Below are positions 23,242 through 31,584 of a stretch of 36,239 bases of DNA, piece after piece. The notes under the pieces were generated by a model. The model was given only the letters and a program-made list of their open reading frames with translations, did no database searches and was not told where the DNA came from. Origin of the DNA: Methanobacteriota archaeon (GTDB taxonomy: Archaea > Thermoplasmatota > Poseidoniia > Poseidoniales > Poseidoniaceae); the NCBI GenBank assembly GCA_002720275.1, contig PBHR01000048.1, positions 1-36,239 of the forward strand, in the 5' to 3' direction. Made by a program: the position numbers and the translations under genes. How positions within the stretch are numbered: the stretch's first letter is position 1; the number at the start of each line of letters is the position of its first letter.

Positions 23242-24483
23242 TCAAACCAACGGCTTCTGGACTTCTAATTTCAAAACATCATTAGAAAATTTTGCAGATG
23301 TTTTATTCACATCAACGATATGAGGTAGATGAATTACATTTTCACGTTCATTAATCCCGACAAATAGTTGATTACCCTCGCCCCTTAGAGACAAATCCTT
23401 TTTTATTGCTCCTGCAAGGTGTAATTTGATTATTGTTTTGTCCTCTTCATCAATTATTAATTTCGATCTCCTTAGATTTATTGGTAAATTTTCACTAATT
23501 TCATGAACGCCCATATCCTCCGGAAAAATTATTTGTTCTCCGTGCAATCTTTTACCCATCTCTTCAAGAGAATTAAGTCCATGGATGTCTGAATTTCCTA
23601 ATTCTATTTTCGCAATTTTTTTATTGGCAAAATATTCTGACAACTCATTAACATAATTTAATTCAATATTCCGTCTTGAGATTAAATATTCGTGATCTAA
23701 ATCTGGCGTTAATCTATTTATTATTATTCCATTAATGTCAATGTCAAATTCGGATAGTTGATTTGATGCTCTAATTGTTTCAGAAACCGCCATTGATTCT
23801 GGTATTGTCACCAATGTAAACCTTGTAATTTCTGGATTGCTAATAATCCTTCTAATGTGTGCTACTCTTTTGCTGAATCTTTCAAGTTCTTCTTTGATTT
23901 TCTTTTCTTGTTTACTTCCAAATAACATTGTTTTTATTCCGCCCATGGCTCTAAAAATCTTCAACACTTTATTTGTCCATAATTCAAGCAATTCTGGTAA
24001 TGAGAGAAATCTTATTGTGTGTCCTGTTGGTGCTGTATCAAAAATAATTAAATCATATTCAGTATCTTCCACATAGCGTAGTAATCTGTCAAATGCTAAT
24101 GCTTCATCTAGGCCTGGAAGCATTAATTGTGCGCTATTAATGTTTGAGACTTCATCTTTGATTTCATCCATCTCTTCGCTAGGCATCATAAATGGAGAGA
24201 AATTACCAGAACTTGTATTCTCCAAAGCAGATGAAAGAGTTGGCATGATTGATTCTAAAGTTGCTTCTAAATCAAGTTCAAGCCCCCATAAATTGTCAAT
24301 ACCCTTTACGGGGGTAGGCTCATTATTAAGTTTGAAATTTAAAGAATCACTAGTGCTGTGGGCTGGATCGCTAGAAACGAGGAGAGTTTTAATTCCTGAT
24401 TTAGCTGTCCATATTGCTGTTGAACATGCAGAAGTTGTTTTGCCAACACCTCCTTTGCCCCCGAATAACCATAATTGCCCCAT
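23242..24483 (-). CDS. ArsA/Get3-family ATPase with C-terminal Hsp20-like domain (Get3d-like)
   Basis: This P-loop ATPase of the ArsA/Get3 group has the deviant Walker A GGKGGVGKT (residues 8-16), SSDPAHSTSD (switch I) and DTAPTGHTIRFLSLPELL (switch II). Get3 relatives deliver tail-anchored membrane proteins; ArsA drives arsenite export, and no arsenic gene is nearby. No CxxC zinc motif is present, unlike fungal Get3. Beyond residue ~335 a beta-rich tail (IIKLHLAGAIKKDLSLRG, LFVGINERENVIHLPHIV, AKFSNDVLKLEVQ) resembles the alpha-crystallin/Hsp20-like domain found on bacterial ArsA-like and cyanobacterial/plastid Get3d proteins. The length of 413 fits. It is the first gene of an operon with srp54 and trmY, below an interrupted palindrome at 24495-24516. 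The role is inferred from the neighbour and the domains. Confidence 0.9.
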   Translation of the reverse strand: MGQLWLFGGKGGVGKTTSACSTAIWTAKSGIKTLLVSSDPAHSTSDSLNFKLNNEPTPVKGIDNLWGLELDLEATLESIMPTLSSALENTSSGNFSPFMMPSEEMDEIKDEVSNINSAQLMLPGLDEALAFDRLLRYVEDTEYDLIIFDTAPTGHTIRFLSLPELLELWTNKVLKIFRAMGGIKTMLFGSKQEKKIKEELERFSKRVAHIRRIISNPEITRFTLVTIPESMAVSETIRASNQLSEFDIDINGIIINRLTPDLDHEYLISRRNIELNYVNELSEYFANKKIAKIELGNSDIHGLNSLEEMGKRLHGEQIIFPEDMGVHEISENLPINLRRSKLIIDEEDKTIIKLHLAGAIKKDLSLRGEGNQLFVGINERENVIHLPHIVDVNKTSAKFSNDVLKLEVQKPLV

Positions 24484-24494
24484 CTGTGCACCTC

Positions 24495-24516
24495 GACTAT
24501 TCTAAGAGGAATAGTC
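24495..24516. repeat. Interrupted palindrome upstream of the Get3-like operon
   Basis: GACTATTC (24495-24502) and GAATAGTC (24509-24516) are perfect eight-base inverted repeats around TAAGAG, ending 12 bases before the minus-strand ATG at 24483. It could be an operator, or a hairpin in the operon's leader. It also lies 55 bases upstream of the divergent membrane-protein gene. Confidence 0.45.
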
Positions 24517-24571
24517 CTTTATTCATTTTCACTCATACAAGGTTAAATTTGACTAATGGTGAGGGGAGACT

Positions 24572-25357
24572 GTGAGCGGGCAATTAGAACTTAACCTTGC
24601 GTTTACTTTTGGTTTAATTGGTATGGGTCTTGGTTGGAAATGGGGTTTAAGTCAAGTTTCCGGTTTTTACGATTCTGCTTCTGCGGTTAAATACTTAATG
24701 TTTGGACTAGTTTTAGGGACTGTTTATGCTTTATTTTCTGATGTATTGGTACTTAGGGACTATTTGGCATTTATGCGTGGCGAGCAGGAATTAGTGATTA
24801 TGAATTTCATTATTGCGGTTTTGTTAAGTATTTCAACATCATTACTTATTATGTTGCTATTGACGAGAAAAAATTTGCTTTCTAGTAAGTCAGGAGCAAC
24901 TTCTGGTTGGAGTTTAGGTTTGGGAGTAGGGGCGATGTTTTCAGCAAGATTTTCTTACCTATCTCTGGATTATTATGGGATTATGCCAAGTATTTTAATT
25001 CAAGTAATATTATTTGTTGTTATGTTACCATTATTTGAGGGGGCATTGTGTAGCTATCAAGGATCATTATCTTCCAAAGGTTTTAGATTTAAATCCTCAT
25101 TTATTGCTTCCGGAGGCCGATTTTTCTTTTTAATGATGCTTCCTGCTATTTTTTCATTGCTGATTTGGTGGGTTGTATTAATACCAATAATCATGATACT
25201 TTACCGGAAGTCAATTGTTGATTGGATTCCGGGCTCTATGACCCAAGAAGCCAAAAGACGTTACAGAAGAATAATGGCAGATAACATTAGACGAAATAAG
25301 GAGAGGCAAATAGTTGATGGGAATACTGGTAATTTAACCGCATCATCCGAAGAATAA
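24572..25357 (+). CDS. Multi-pass membrane protein, unknown
   Basis: No family recognised. The 261 residues contain about six or seven hydrophobic helices over residues 8-205, with few charged loops, then a soluble basic C-terminal tail (TQEAKRRYRRIMADNIRRNKERQ). The helix spacing and the lack of any enzyme motif leave transport, scaffolding or intramembrane roles open. The GTG start is well supported by GAGGGGAG (24561-24568) three bases before it, one of the best ribosome-binding sites in the window. The zinc-ribbon transglutaminase-like gene starts 41 bases after the stop (from ATG 25399). The four genes to 30057 look like one transcription unit, so a link to potassium uptake or envelope maintenance is possible but unproven. 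Confidence 0.75.
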   Translation: MSGQLELNLAFTFGLIGMGLGWKWGLSQVSGFYDSASAVKYLMFGLVLGTVYALFSDVLVLRDYLAFMRGEQELVIMNFIIAVLLSISTSLLIMLLLTRKNLLSSKSGATSGWSLGLGVGAMFSARFSYLSLDYYGIMPSILIQVILFVVMLPLFEGALCSYQGSLSSKGFRFKSSFIASGGRFFFLMMLPAIFSLLIWWVVLIPIIMILYRKSIVDWIPGSMTQEAKRRYRRIMADNIRRNKERQIVDGNTGNLTASSEE

Positions 25358-25398
25358 ATTACGTAACTGTTATGGTGCAACGGTGTTACGTGGTACCA

Positions 25399-26973
25399 AT
25401 GGCACGCTGTCCTTATTGTATGTCTCCAGTATCTAAATTTGATGAGATTTGTCGAACATGTGGTCGGATTATTACTGGTTCTGCAGGCTCATCTCAAAGA
25501 GTATCGGGGCAATTTAACACAGGCCCATATTCGGGAGGGGCGATTTCCGGGCAAGCCCCTCAAATGATGAGGGCTCCTAGAAGAATGCAAACTAGAAGAA
25601 GGAAGAAGAGTAAGTTAGGCAAATTGGTATTTGTTTCTGTGATTGCTTGTGTATTTGTTTTTACTCCTGCAAATGAATTGGCTATGAGTCAATGGGCTAA
25701 TGTTTCAACGCAAATCCAAGATTTAACAGCACCTGTATATCCTATGGAGTCCACATATACAGTGGATCGTACTTTAACAATGACCAATAAGGATGTAGAC
25801 AATCACACATTTAAGTATAGTTTTGCTGTTCCTTTGGACAGAACGTCAAAAGGTATGAAGGATTCTATGTGGCTAACAGATGATGGTCCTACCGAGGCTG
25901 ATAAAATTCAAGAAGTGATTTCTATGAAAATAATTTCGGGTAATTTTAATTATGAACTACCCGTTGATGCAATAACTAGAGATATTAGCCCAGAACTCAG
26001 AGGAATTGAGCAAGCAATACCGATTGGAGATACCGAAACTTACATGTTTTGGCCTGGCGAGGGAGATTCTTCAGACTCTTCATATTGCAGTTTTGGTCCA
26101 TGCGTTAAATGGGAGGGTATAACTCCGGCCGAAGGTGAAGTATCTATTGTCATCCGATATACAATAAAATCTACAGCATATTCTTGGTGGTCAGATTTCT
26201 CAGGTAATGTGCAGGGGAGCAGCACAGGTATTTCTTTAGAAACGACAGGCACTTATTTGGATATACAATCACGGAGTGACCATTATAATAGATTTGCAAA
26301 GCATTCTGAATGGTTCAAAAGAAGTGACAACTCTTATGCGATTGATGGAACAAATGCTAAGATTATTGAAGCTGCAAGTGTTATAGATTCTCAGATTCCC
26401 GAGGATTTAAGTGAAAACCCCTATGCATTTGCAAGGAAGGCTTTTGAATATGTTCAGGACGTTATTACTTATGGTAGAGGTAAAGATATTCCTAGATCAG
26501 GCCCCTCCTGTTTGTCCGATAAAGTAGGTGATTGTGATGAACAATCTAATTTGTGGATGAGTTTATTAAGAACAAAAAAGATACCTACTTGGTATGAATT
26601 TGGAGCATTGACGGGATATACATTCAAAACATGGGAGCCTCATGGTTGGTCAAATGTGATGTTACCATATGATTCAGAATGGTGTGAAGATAATGGCATC
26701 GTTATAGAGACTTGTTTTGTTGAAGCATCTGTAGATGTTACAAATAATATGTGGTTATTTAAACCACCAACAGCATTAGGTTTGTGGATCGAGGCTGAAG
26801 ATTTGGATTCTGGAACTCCTGGTCAAGGGCTATATGATTATTTCTATAGAATTTGGGCTTGTAATGTTCTTTGTAGCTACGGGGAAACATGGCAAACAGT
26901 AGGAGAAGCAGTTACTACGGGCGGAACCTTCACTAATCCCCAAATAGTAGAAGAGTTTAAGACAACACAATAG
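25399..26973 (+). CDS. Membrane-anchored zinc-ribbon protein with transglutaminase-like domain
   Basis: The 524 residues from ATG 25399 show three parts. A four-Cys zinc ribbon (Cys4, Cys7, Cys18, Cys21) is followed by a Gly/Ser/Arg-rich linker and a basic stretch. A single membrane helix lies at about 70-90 (LGKLVFVSVIACVFVF). A large external part ends in a transglutaminase-like domain. The triad candidates are Cys379 in VGDCDEQSN, His415 in EPHGWSNV and Asp446 in SVDVTNN. Such domains act as proteases, amidases or cross-linkers. ATG 25372 is in frame, but its extra nine residues do not match a ribbon start, and GTGGT stands near 25399. The zinc ribbon would lie inside and the catalytic domain outside. 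TrkA follows 19 bases later. The substrate is unknown. Confidence 0.82.
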   Translation: MARCPYCMSPVSKFDEICRTCGRIITGSAGSSQRVSGQFNTGPYSGGAISGQAPQMMRAPRRMQTRRRKKSKLGKLVFVSVIACVFVFTPANELAMSQWANVSTQIQDLTAPVYPMESTYTVDRTLTMTNKDVDNHTFKYSFAVPLDRTSKGMKDSMWLTDDGPTEADKIQEVISMKIISGNFNYELPVDAITRDISPELRGIEQAIPIGDTETYMFWPGEGDSSDSSYCSFGPCVKWEGITPAEGEVSIVIRYTIKSTAYSWWSDFSGNVQGSSTGISLETTGTYLDIQSRSDHYNRFAKHSEWFKRSDNSYAIDGTNAKIIEAASVIDSQIPEDLSENPYAFARKAFEYVQDVITYGRGKDIPRSGPSCLSDKVGDCDEQSNLWMSLLRTKKIPTWYEFGALTGYTFKTWEPHGWSNVMLPYDSEWCEDNGIVIETCFVEASVDVTNNMWLFKPPTALGLWIEAEDLDSGTPGQGLYDYFYRIWACNVLCSYGETWQTVGEAVTTGGTFTNPQIVEEFKTTQ

Positions 26974-26992
26974 TCTAGCAGGTGGTGGATTT

Positions 26993-28402
26993 ATGAGAAT
27001 CCTTATTGGCGGTGCAGGAGAAGTAGGTAGAGGTTTAGCAGAGGCCTTATTGAAGGAAGGTAGGGTTGTAGTACTAATTGATAACAACCCAGATGTTATT
27101 CGTGAGGCCCAATCTCTTAATGCTTTAGTTATACAAGGCGATATTAAGCATAGAAAAACGTTAGAAAAGGCGGGAATCTCTGATTCTAATTTTTTTATTG
27201 CTGTAACTGATTCAGATGAGCAGAATTTAATTTCATGTGCTTTAGCAAGACATTGTGTTAAAAAACACAAAGGTGATGAGTTTGAGTTTATGGCAATTGC
27301 TAGAGTTAATGATCCTGAAATGCTGAATGAAGCAGAATCAGGCAATTTAAGTGAATGGACAGGGATAAAACACGTAGTTAGTACTATTGATAATTCAATA
27401 AAAAGACTACAAACGGGTTTGCAATGTGTTGCTTTTGAAGAAGTTTTAGAAATAGGTAATGATGCATATATTGTCGAATTAAAATTGACAAAAGATGCTA
27501 CAAATTTAGCTTATTCAAACCTAAGGGAGGCGGGCAAGAATATTGCTGGACTGCCCACAATTGTTGGATTGATGAAGGAAGACAAAACAACCTCTGTTCC
27601 TGATGCTGATACAAATCTTGTCCCAGGTGATAGACTCGCTTTTGCAACTATTGGTGTTGGTTCATTTCCGCGGATTGTAAGGTTGACCGGTAATGAGGAA
27701 GAGGAATTCCCTAGTAATCCTAGGGTTTTAATATTTGGAGCAAATTTATTGGGAACTAGGTTAGCATCAACTTACTTGGCAGGAGGGTGCCGAGTTACCG
27801 TAATTGAGGAGGATTTAGAGCAGGCGAATAAATTGGCTGGAAGTGAAATCGGAAATCATAGATTATTGGATATAATTAATGGAGAGCATAGAGATATTGA
27901 ATTGTTAAAAGATATTGATGTCGAAAGCCATAATCTTGCCGTGGCTGCTTTGGATGATGATCATGCAGGGATTGCTGCAGTGTTATTGGCGCAAGATATG
28001 GGTGTTAAACGCACGGGCCTTATTTTAAATGATAGAAAGTTGGTAAAAGTAGTTCATAGGATGAGTATTACTTTTGCTGTAGCTAGGAGGAAAGTAGCTC
28101 TCGACGCGATTTTGACAAAAATTCATAGTTATTTACCAGGGGCCTATAATATGCTTGAAACAATTCCAAATATTATTGGAATGAGTGTACCAGTTACTGA
28201 AGGGCATAAATTTGTTGGTAGAACTTTGGATAAGTGCAAAATACCTCAGGGATGTAAAGTTGTGTTCATACAAAGAACAGTGAATAATAAAACAATGACC
28301 TTGTCGGGAGAATCAAATAAACAATTGTTGGCTAATGATAGATTAATTGTTTTTATGCCTACAGAAAAAGTCCACTCGTTTGAAAAAAGCATGGGGGTTT
28401 AG
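26993..28402 (+). CDS. trkA: Trk potassium uptake regulatory protein TrkA
   Basis: TrkA is the peripheral NAD-binding (RCK) subunit that gates the TrkH potassium channel. Two RCK units are present. The first begins GGAGEVGRGLAEALL with the acidic LIDNN end of strand two. The second begins LIFGANLLGTRLASTYLAGG with VIEED. Each is followed by a TrkA-C domain (around 145-225 and 385-465). The 469 residues match the full-length two-unit form of bacteria and many archaea. ATG 26993 is preceded by AGGTGG (26980-26985). The trkH start follows two bases after the TAG stop, so the pair is translationally coupled. Confidence 0.95.
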   Translation: MRILIGGAGEVGRGLAEALLKEGRVVVLIDNNPDVIREAQSLNALVIQGDIKHRKTLEKAGISDSNFFIAVTDSDEQNLISCALARHCVKKHKGDEFEFMAIARVNDPEMLNEAESGNLSEWTGIKHVVSTIDNSIKRLQTGLQCVAFEEVLEIGNDAYIVELKLTKDATNLAYSNLREAGKNIAGLPTIVGLMKEDKTTSVPDADTNLVPGDRLAFATIGVGSFPRIVRLTGNEEEEFPSNPRVLIFGANLLGTRLASTYLAGGCRVTVIEEDLEQANKLAGSEIGNHRLLDIINGEHRDIELLKDIDVESHNLAVAALDDDHAGIAAVLLAQDMGVKRTGLILNDRKLVKVVHRMSITFAVARRKVALDAILTKIHSYLPGAYNMLETIPNIIGMSVPVTEGHKFVGRTLDKCKIPQGCKVVFIQRTVNNKTMTLSGESNKQLLANDRLIVFMPTEKVHSFEKSMGV

Positions 28403-28404
28403 CC

Positions 28405-30057
28405 TTGCGAAAAGACGTAATTGGTTTAATTATTGGAATTACATTGTTGGCTATTACTTTGCCAATGTTAGTTGCATTTATCTTAGGTTTAATTTTGGAT
28501 GAAGATCCTCTTAAAACAAGTATCTCTTTTGGAATACCGATATTTCTTTCTTTGACTTTAGGTTTATTTTTATTTAGAAGAACAAAAAGCCAAGTTAATA
28601 GTAGGCATGTTAGGGATAGGGAGGCTTTTGTTGCAGTAGCATTAGCATGGCCTGCAGTTGTTTTGATAGGGGCTTTACCCTATTGGTTAGGAGGTATGTT
28701 TTGGGGCCCTTTCAATGATGCGCCAGGTATTTTGGAATTAATTAGGGGTTTTGTTAATTCTTGGTTTGAATCTATGTCTGGTTTTACTACAACAGGTGCT
28801 ACAGTAATTTCAGATAGATCAAGTCCAATCTGCATGAATGAAATAATTGCTTTTGATTGTATTAATGCTCAGTCAAAAGGCCTTCTTCTGTGGAGGAGTT
28901 TGACACAATGGCTTGGCGGCATGGGAATAATTATGCTAGGGATGTTAATTCTTTCAAGATTATTGGGTGGTGGAATGAATATTGCACGAGCGGAATTAAC
29001 AGGCCCGACTTATTCAAGAATCAGACCCAGAATTCAAGAAACAGCTCTGGTTCTATGGGGTATCTATATTTTATTTACCGTTTTAGAGGCTGTAATTTTG
29101 TTTTGTTTGGGGTTCCATCCTGAAATAGATATGAATTTGTTTGACGCTGTTAATCATGCATTAACTACTATGCCAAGTGGAGGTTTTAGCACTCATGATG
29201 CGAGTATTGGTTATTATGATAGTGCACTTGTAGAAGGTGTTATTACATTCTTTATGTTTCTTACTGGTGTAAATTTCACTCTACTATACTTTGCACTAAT
29301 AAGAGACTGGCAGAAATTATGGACCGACGAGGAGCTTAAATTATATGCTTTTGTAATGATCTTTGCAGCATCAATCATGGCATTAAACTTATCATTTTCT
29401 TCAGAACTCGGTGTTGGCGAATCACTTAGGAAAACTATATTCCAAGCCGTTTCTATAGGGACATCTACAGGATATTCCAGTGCTGATTTTGCATCTTGGC
29501 CTGCATTTTCGACATTAATTTTACTATTTTTAATGGTAGTTGGGGCAAGTGCAGGTTCGACTTCCGGTGGTTTGAAAATGCTTAGACTAAATTTAGCAAT
29601 TAAGGCGGGTTTGAGGGAACTTTCAAGAATATTTAATCCACACCAAATAAAGAAGATTAGACACAACGGAGAAACGATTTCCGATGAAAGACTTTGGAAT
29701 ATTTTTGGAGTACTAATTCTTTGGGTACTTCTTTTCATGGGAAGTTGTTTAATTATTGCTTTATTGGAAAGGGGTGAAAATTTTGATATGGAAACAATAA
29801 TTTCAGTTGTCGCAGCATCTTTAGGCAATACAGGTCCTGCATTGGGCTCTTTTGGACCTACAAATACATGGGCTGAAATGCATTTTAGCACTTTAATCAT
29901 GACTTCAGTGCTTATGTGGTTAGGCCGTTTAGAGTTGTTGACTGTGCTTATATTGATTCATCCAAGGACTTGGTCTGATGAAAAAACTGGCGAATTAACT
30001 TTGATTAAGTCTATTAAGAATAAATTTACGGACGTATTAAATAAATTTAGGCGTTAG
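28405..30057 (+). CDS. trkH: Trk potassium uptake channel subunit TrkH
   Basis: TrkH forms the ion-conducting membrane part of the Trk system. Its 550 residues contain the four pore-loop repeats with selectivity-filter glycines: GFTTTGATVI, TTMPSGGFST, GTSTGYSSADF and SLGNTGPALG, separated by pairs of membrane helices. The start is TTG at 28405, two bases after the trkA stop, with GGGGG (28393-28397) seven bases before it. The next ATG is 20 codons in, past the first membrane helix, so TTG is preferred. The end shares TTAG (30054-30057) with the convergent rfcL stop. TrkAH with MscS upstream gives both uptake and release of solutes in osmotic control. Confidence 0.95.
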   Translation: MRKDVIGLIIGITLLAITLPMLVAFILGLILDEDPLKTSISFGIPIFLSLTLGLFLFRRTKSQVNSRHVRDREAFVAVALAWPAVVLIGALPYWLGGMFWGPFNDAPGILELIRGFVNSWFESMSGFTTTGATVISDRSSPICMNEIIAFDCINAQSKGLLLWRSLTQWLGGMGIIMLGMLILSRLLGGGMNIARAELTGPTYSRIRPRIQETALVLWGIYILFTVLEAVILFCLGFHPEIDMNLFDAVNHALTTMPSGGFSTHDASIGYYDSALVEGVITFFMFLTGVNFTLLYFALIRDWQKLWTDEELKLYAFVMIFAASIMALNLSFSSELGVGESLRKTIFQAVSIGTSTGYSSADFASWPAFSTLILLFLMVVGASAGSTSGGLKMLRLNLAIKAGLRELSRIFNPHQIKKIRHNGETISDERLWNIFGVLILWVLLFMGSCLIIALLERGENFDMETIISVVAASLGNTGPALGSFGPTNTWAEMHFSTLIMTSVLMWLGRLELLTVLILIHPRTWSDEKTGELTLIKSIKNKFTDVLNKFRR

Positions 30058-31538
30058 AATAGTTTAGATTGCCCCTCTGGCAATTCATCTATGTTGTCAA
30101 TCTTTTCTGGATTTACCAATCCTTTTTGATTTTTCTTTTCATATTTTTCAATAAGTTTTTTTGTAGATGGTTTTGACAAATTAATCTTTGAAATTAAAGC
30201 ATGCTCCCTAAATTCTAAATTGTATTTATGACTAATTTTGAAATCTTCTGCCCAGTTATTATTTATTTCTGTACTATGGAATGCGATTAATAAAGGCAAT
30301 AAATCATTTTTTACGGTCGATTTATTGACATTTAAATCAGTTGAAATTTTATTTACCAATTCTTTTTTGAAACTTCCAAAATTCCTCCTTAAAAAATCGG
30401 GATAGTTAAAAAAAAGTTTGCTAGTTGGATTAATTTTTCCTATCAAACCAGCACTTAATGCAGAAATGTTTGATCCCCAATACCAACTTCTGTAGGCTCT
30501 GTTTTGGTACATCACTGTGATTTTGCTGTCAGCAAAAGCAAGATAGTCTGCTCCATTGGAGATTACATCATTTGAGGAATGTACGCGGGGATTGTTCCAT
30601 GAAATCCATGCAAGTAATTCTTCAGGTGTTTTGTCTAAATCATAAATAATAGATTGCGCCATTTTAGAATTTTTTGATTTGTACAATTTTTCAAGTCCTG
30701 GAAACAATTCAATCCCATGGTCTCTATTGCCAATTGAAATTTGCTTTTCTATGTCTGAAATTTTTATTAATCCCTCGGATTCTAAAGCTAATGATTGTAG
30801 ATCTTTTATTAGAGCCCTGATGTCTCCTGCATTTATTGAAATTAATTTCTCTAAAGCAGAATTTTCAATTTCATAACCTTCTTGTTTTAAAATTTTGTTG
30901 GCAATATTTTTCATTTCAACATTATTAACTCTGTAAAAATCTATGACTTCTAATTTTTTAGTAAACCTCTCTTTTCGTTCCCTCCATCCAGAGGACATAC
31001 CCCAAAACCTCATGGCGTCATTACATGCTAAAATTATAGGCTCTTGAGACTTAGTGATTAGTCCAAGTAATTCTGCTTTACCGCCCTTATCTCCTTTGAC
31101 TGGTTCAAAGTCGGATGCATTGGGTGATATGCTTTTATTTATTTTCTCTTCACTCATTTTCTTTAATGATCCTGAAATATGATCAACTTCATCTAATAAG
31201 ATTATGGAACGTTTATTTTCACCTTCAAAACTAAATAAGGACTTATTAACAGAACCAGAAGTTGCTGCTTTTCTAATGGCGGGGGCATTTCTTTGCTCAC
31301 TAGCATTTAACTCAATAATATTCCAATTATTTTCTAATGCGATGGCCCTTGCAATAGATGTTTTACCTACGCCAGGTGGACCGACTAGCAAAATAGCCCT
31401 CTTTTTTGGGATGCCTTTTTCCCAACTTTTAATCCATGATTTAACTTTTTTCCTTGCTTCATGATTCCCGACTAATTCTTCTTCCCTGGTGGGGCGATAT
31501 CTTTCAGACCAATCTGGGTGAGGGGGTGAATTTGTCAT
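30054..31538 (-). CDS. rfcL: Replication factor C large subunit (clamp loader)
   Basis: RfcL with RfcS loads the PCNA clamp at primer ends in archaeal replication. The AAA+ domain shows RYRPT at the start, Walker A GPPGVGKT (Lys59) and Walker B LLDEVDHISG. A Ser-Gly-Trp-Arg stretch (GMSSGWRERKERFTKK) follows at the sensor region, then helical collar domains. The chain ends in GQSKLF, which matches the beginning of a PCNA-interacting (PIP) box, Q-x-x-L-F, truncated right at the stop. Length is 494 from ATG 31538, as usual for archaeal RfcL; GTG 31541 is one codon earlier. The gene lies 46 bases after glyS on the same strand. Confidence 0.95.
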   Translation of the reverse strand: MTNSPPHPDWSERYRPTREEELVGNHEARKKVKSWIKSWEKGIPKKRAILLVGPPGVGKTSIARAIALENNWNIIELNASEQRNAPAIRKAATSGSVNKSLFSFEGENKRSIILLDEVDHISGSLKKMSEEKINKSISPNASDFEPVKGDKGGKAELLGLITKSQEPIILACNDAMRFWGMSSGWRERKERFTKKLEVIDFYRVNNVEMKNIANKILKQEGYEIENSALEKLISINAGDIRALIKDLQSLALESEGLIKISDIEKQISIGNRDHGIELFPGLEKLYKSKNSKMAQSIIYDLDKTPEELLAWISWNNPRVHSSNDVISNGADYLAFADSKITVMYQNRAYRSWYWGSNISALSAGLIGKINPTSKLFFNYPDFLRRNFGSFKKELVNKISTDLNVNKSTVKNDLLPLLIAFHSTEINNNWAEDFKISHKYNLEFREHALISKINLSKPSTKKLIEKYEKKNQKGLVNPEKIDNIDELPEGQSKLF

Positions 31539-31584
31539 CACACACTTGCTATAATCGGCACTCTTTGAACATACTGCGGATTAT

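Noticed and set aside
23242..24483. Arsenite-export ATPase ArsA
   Set aside because: No arsB, arsR or arsC nearby and only a single ATPase unit; the SRP54 neighbour fits a Get3-like role better.
29214..29900. 228-codon minus-strand frame
   Set aside because: Antisense to the trkH pore repeats, which fix the coding strand.
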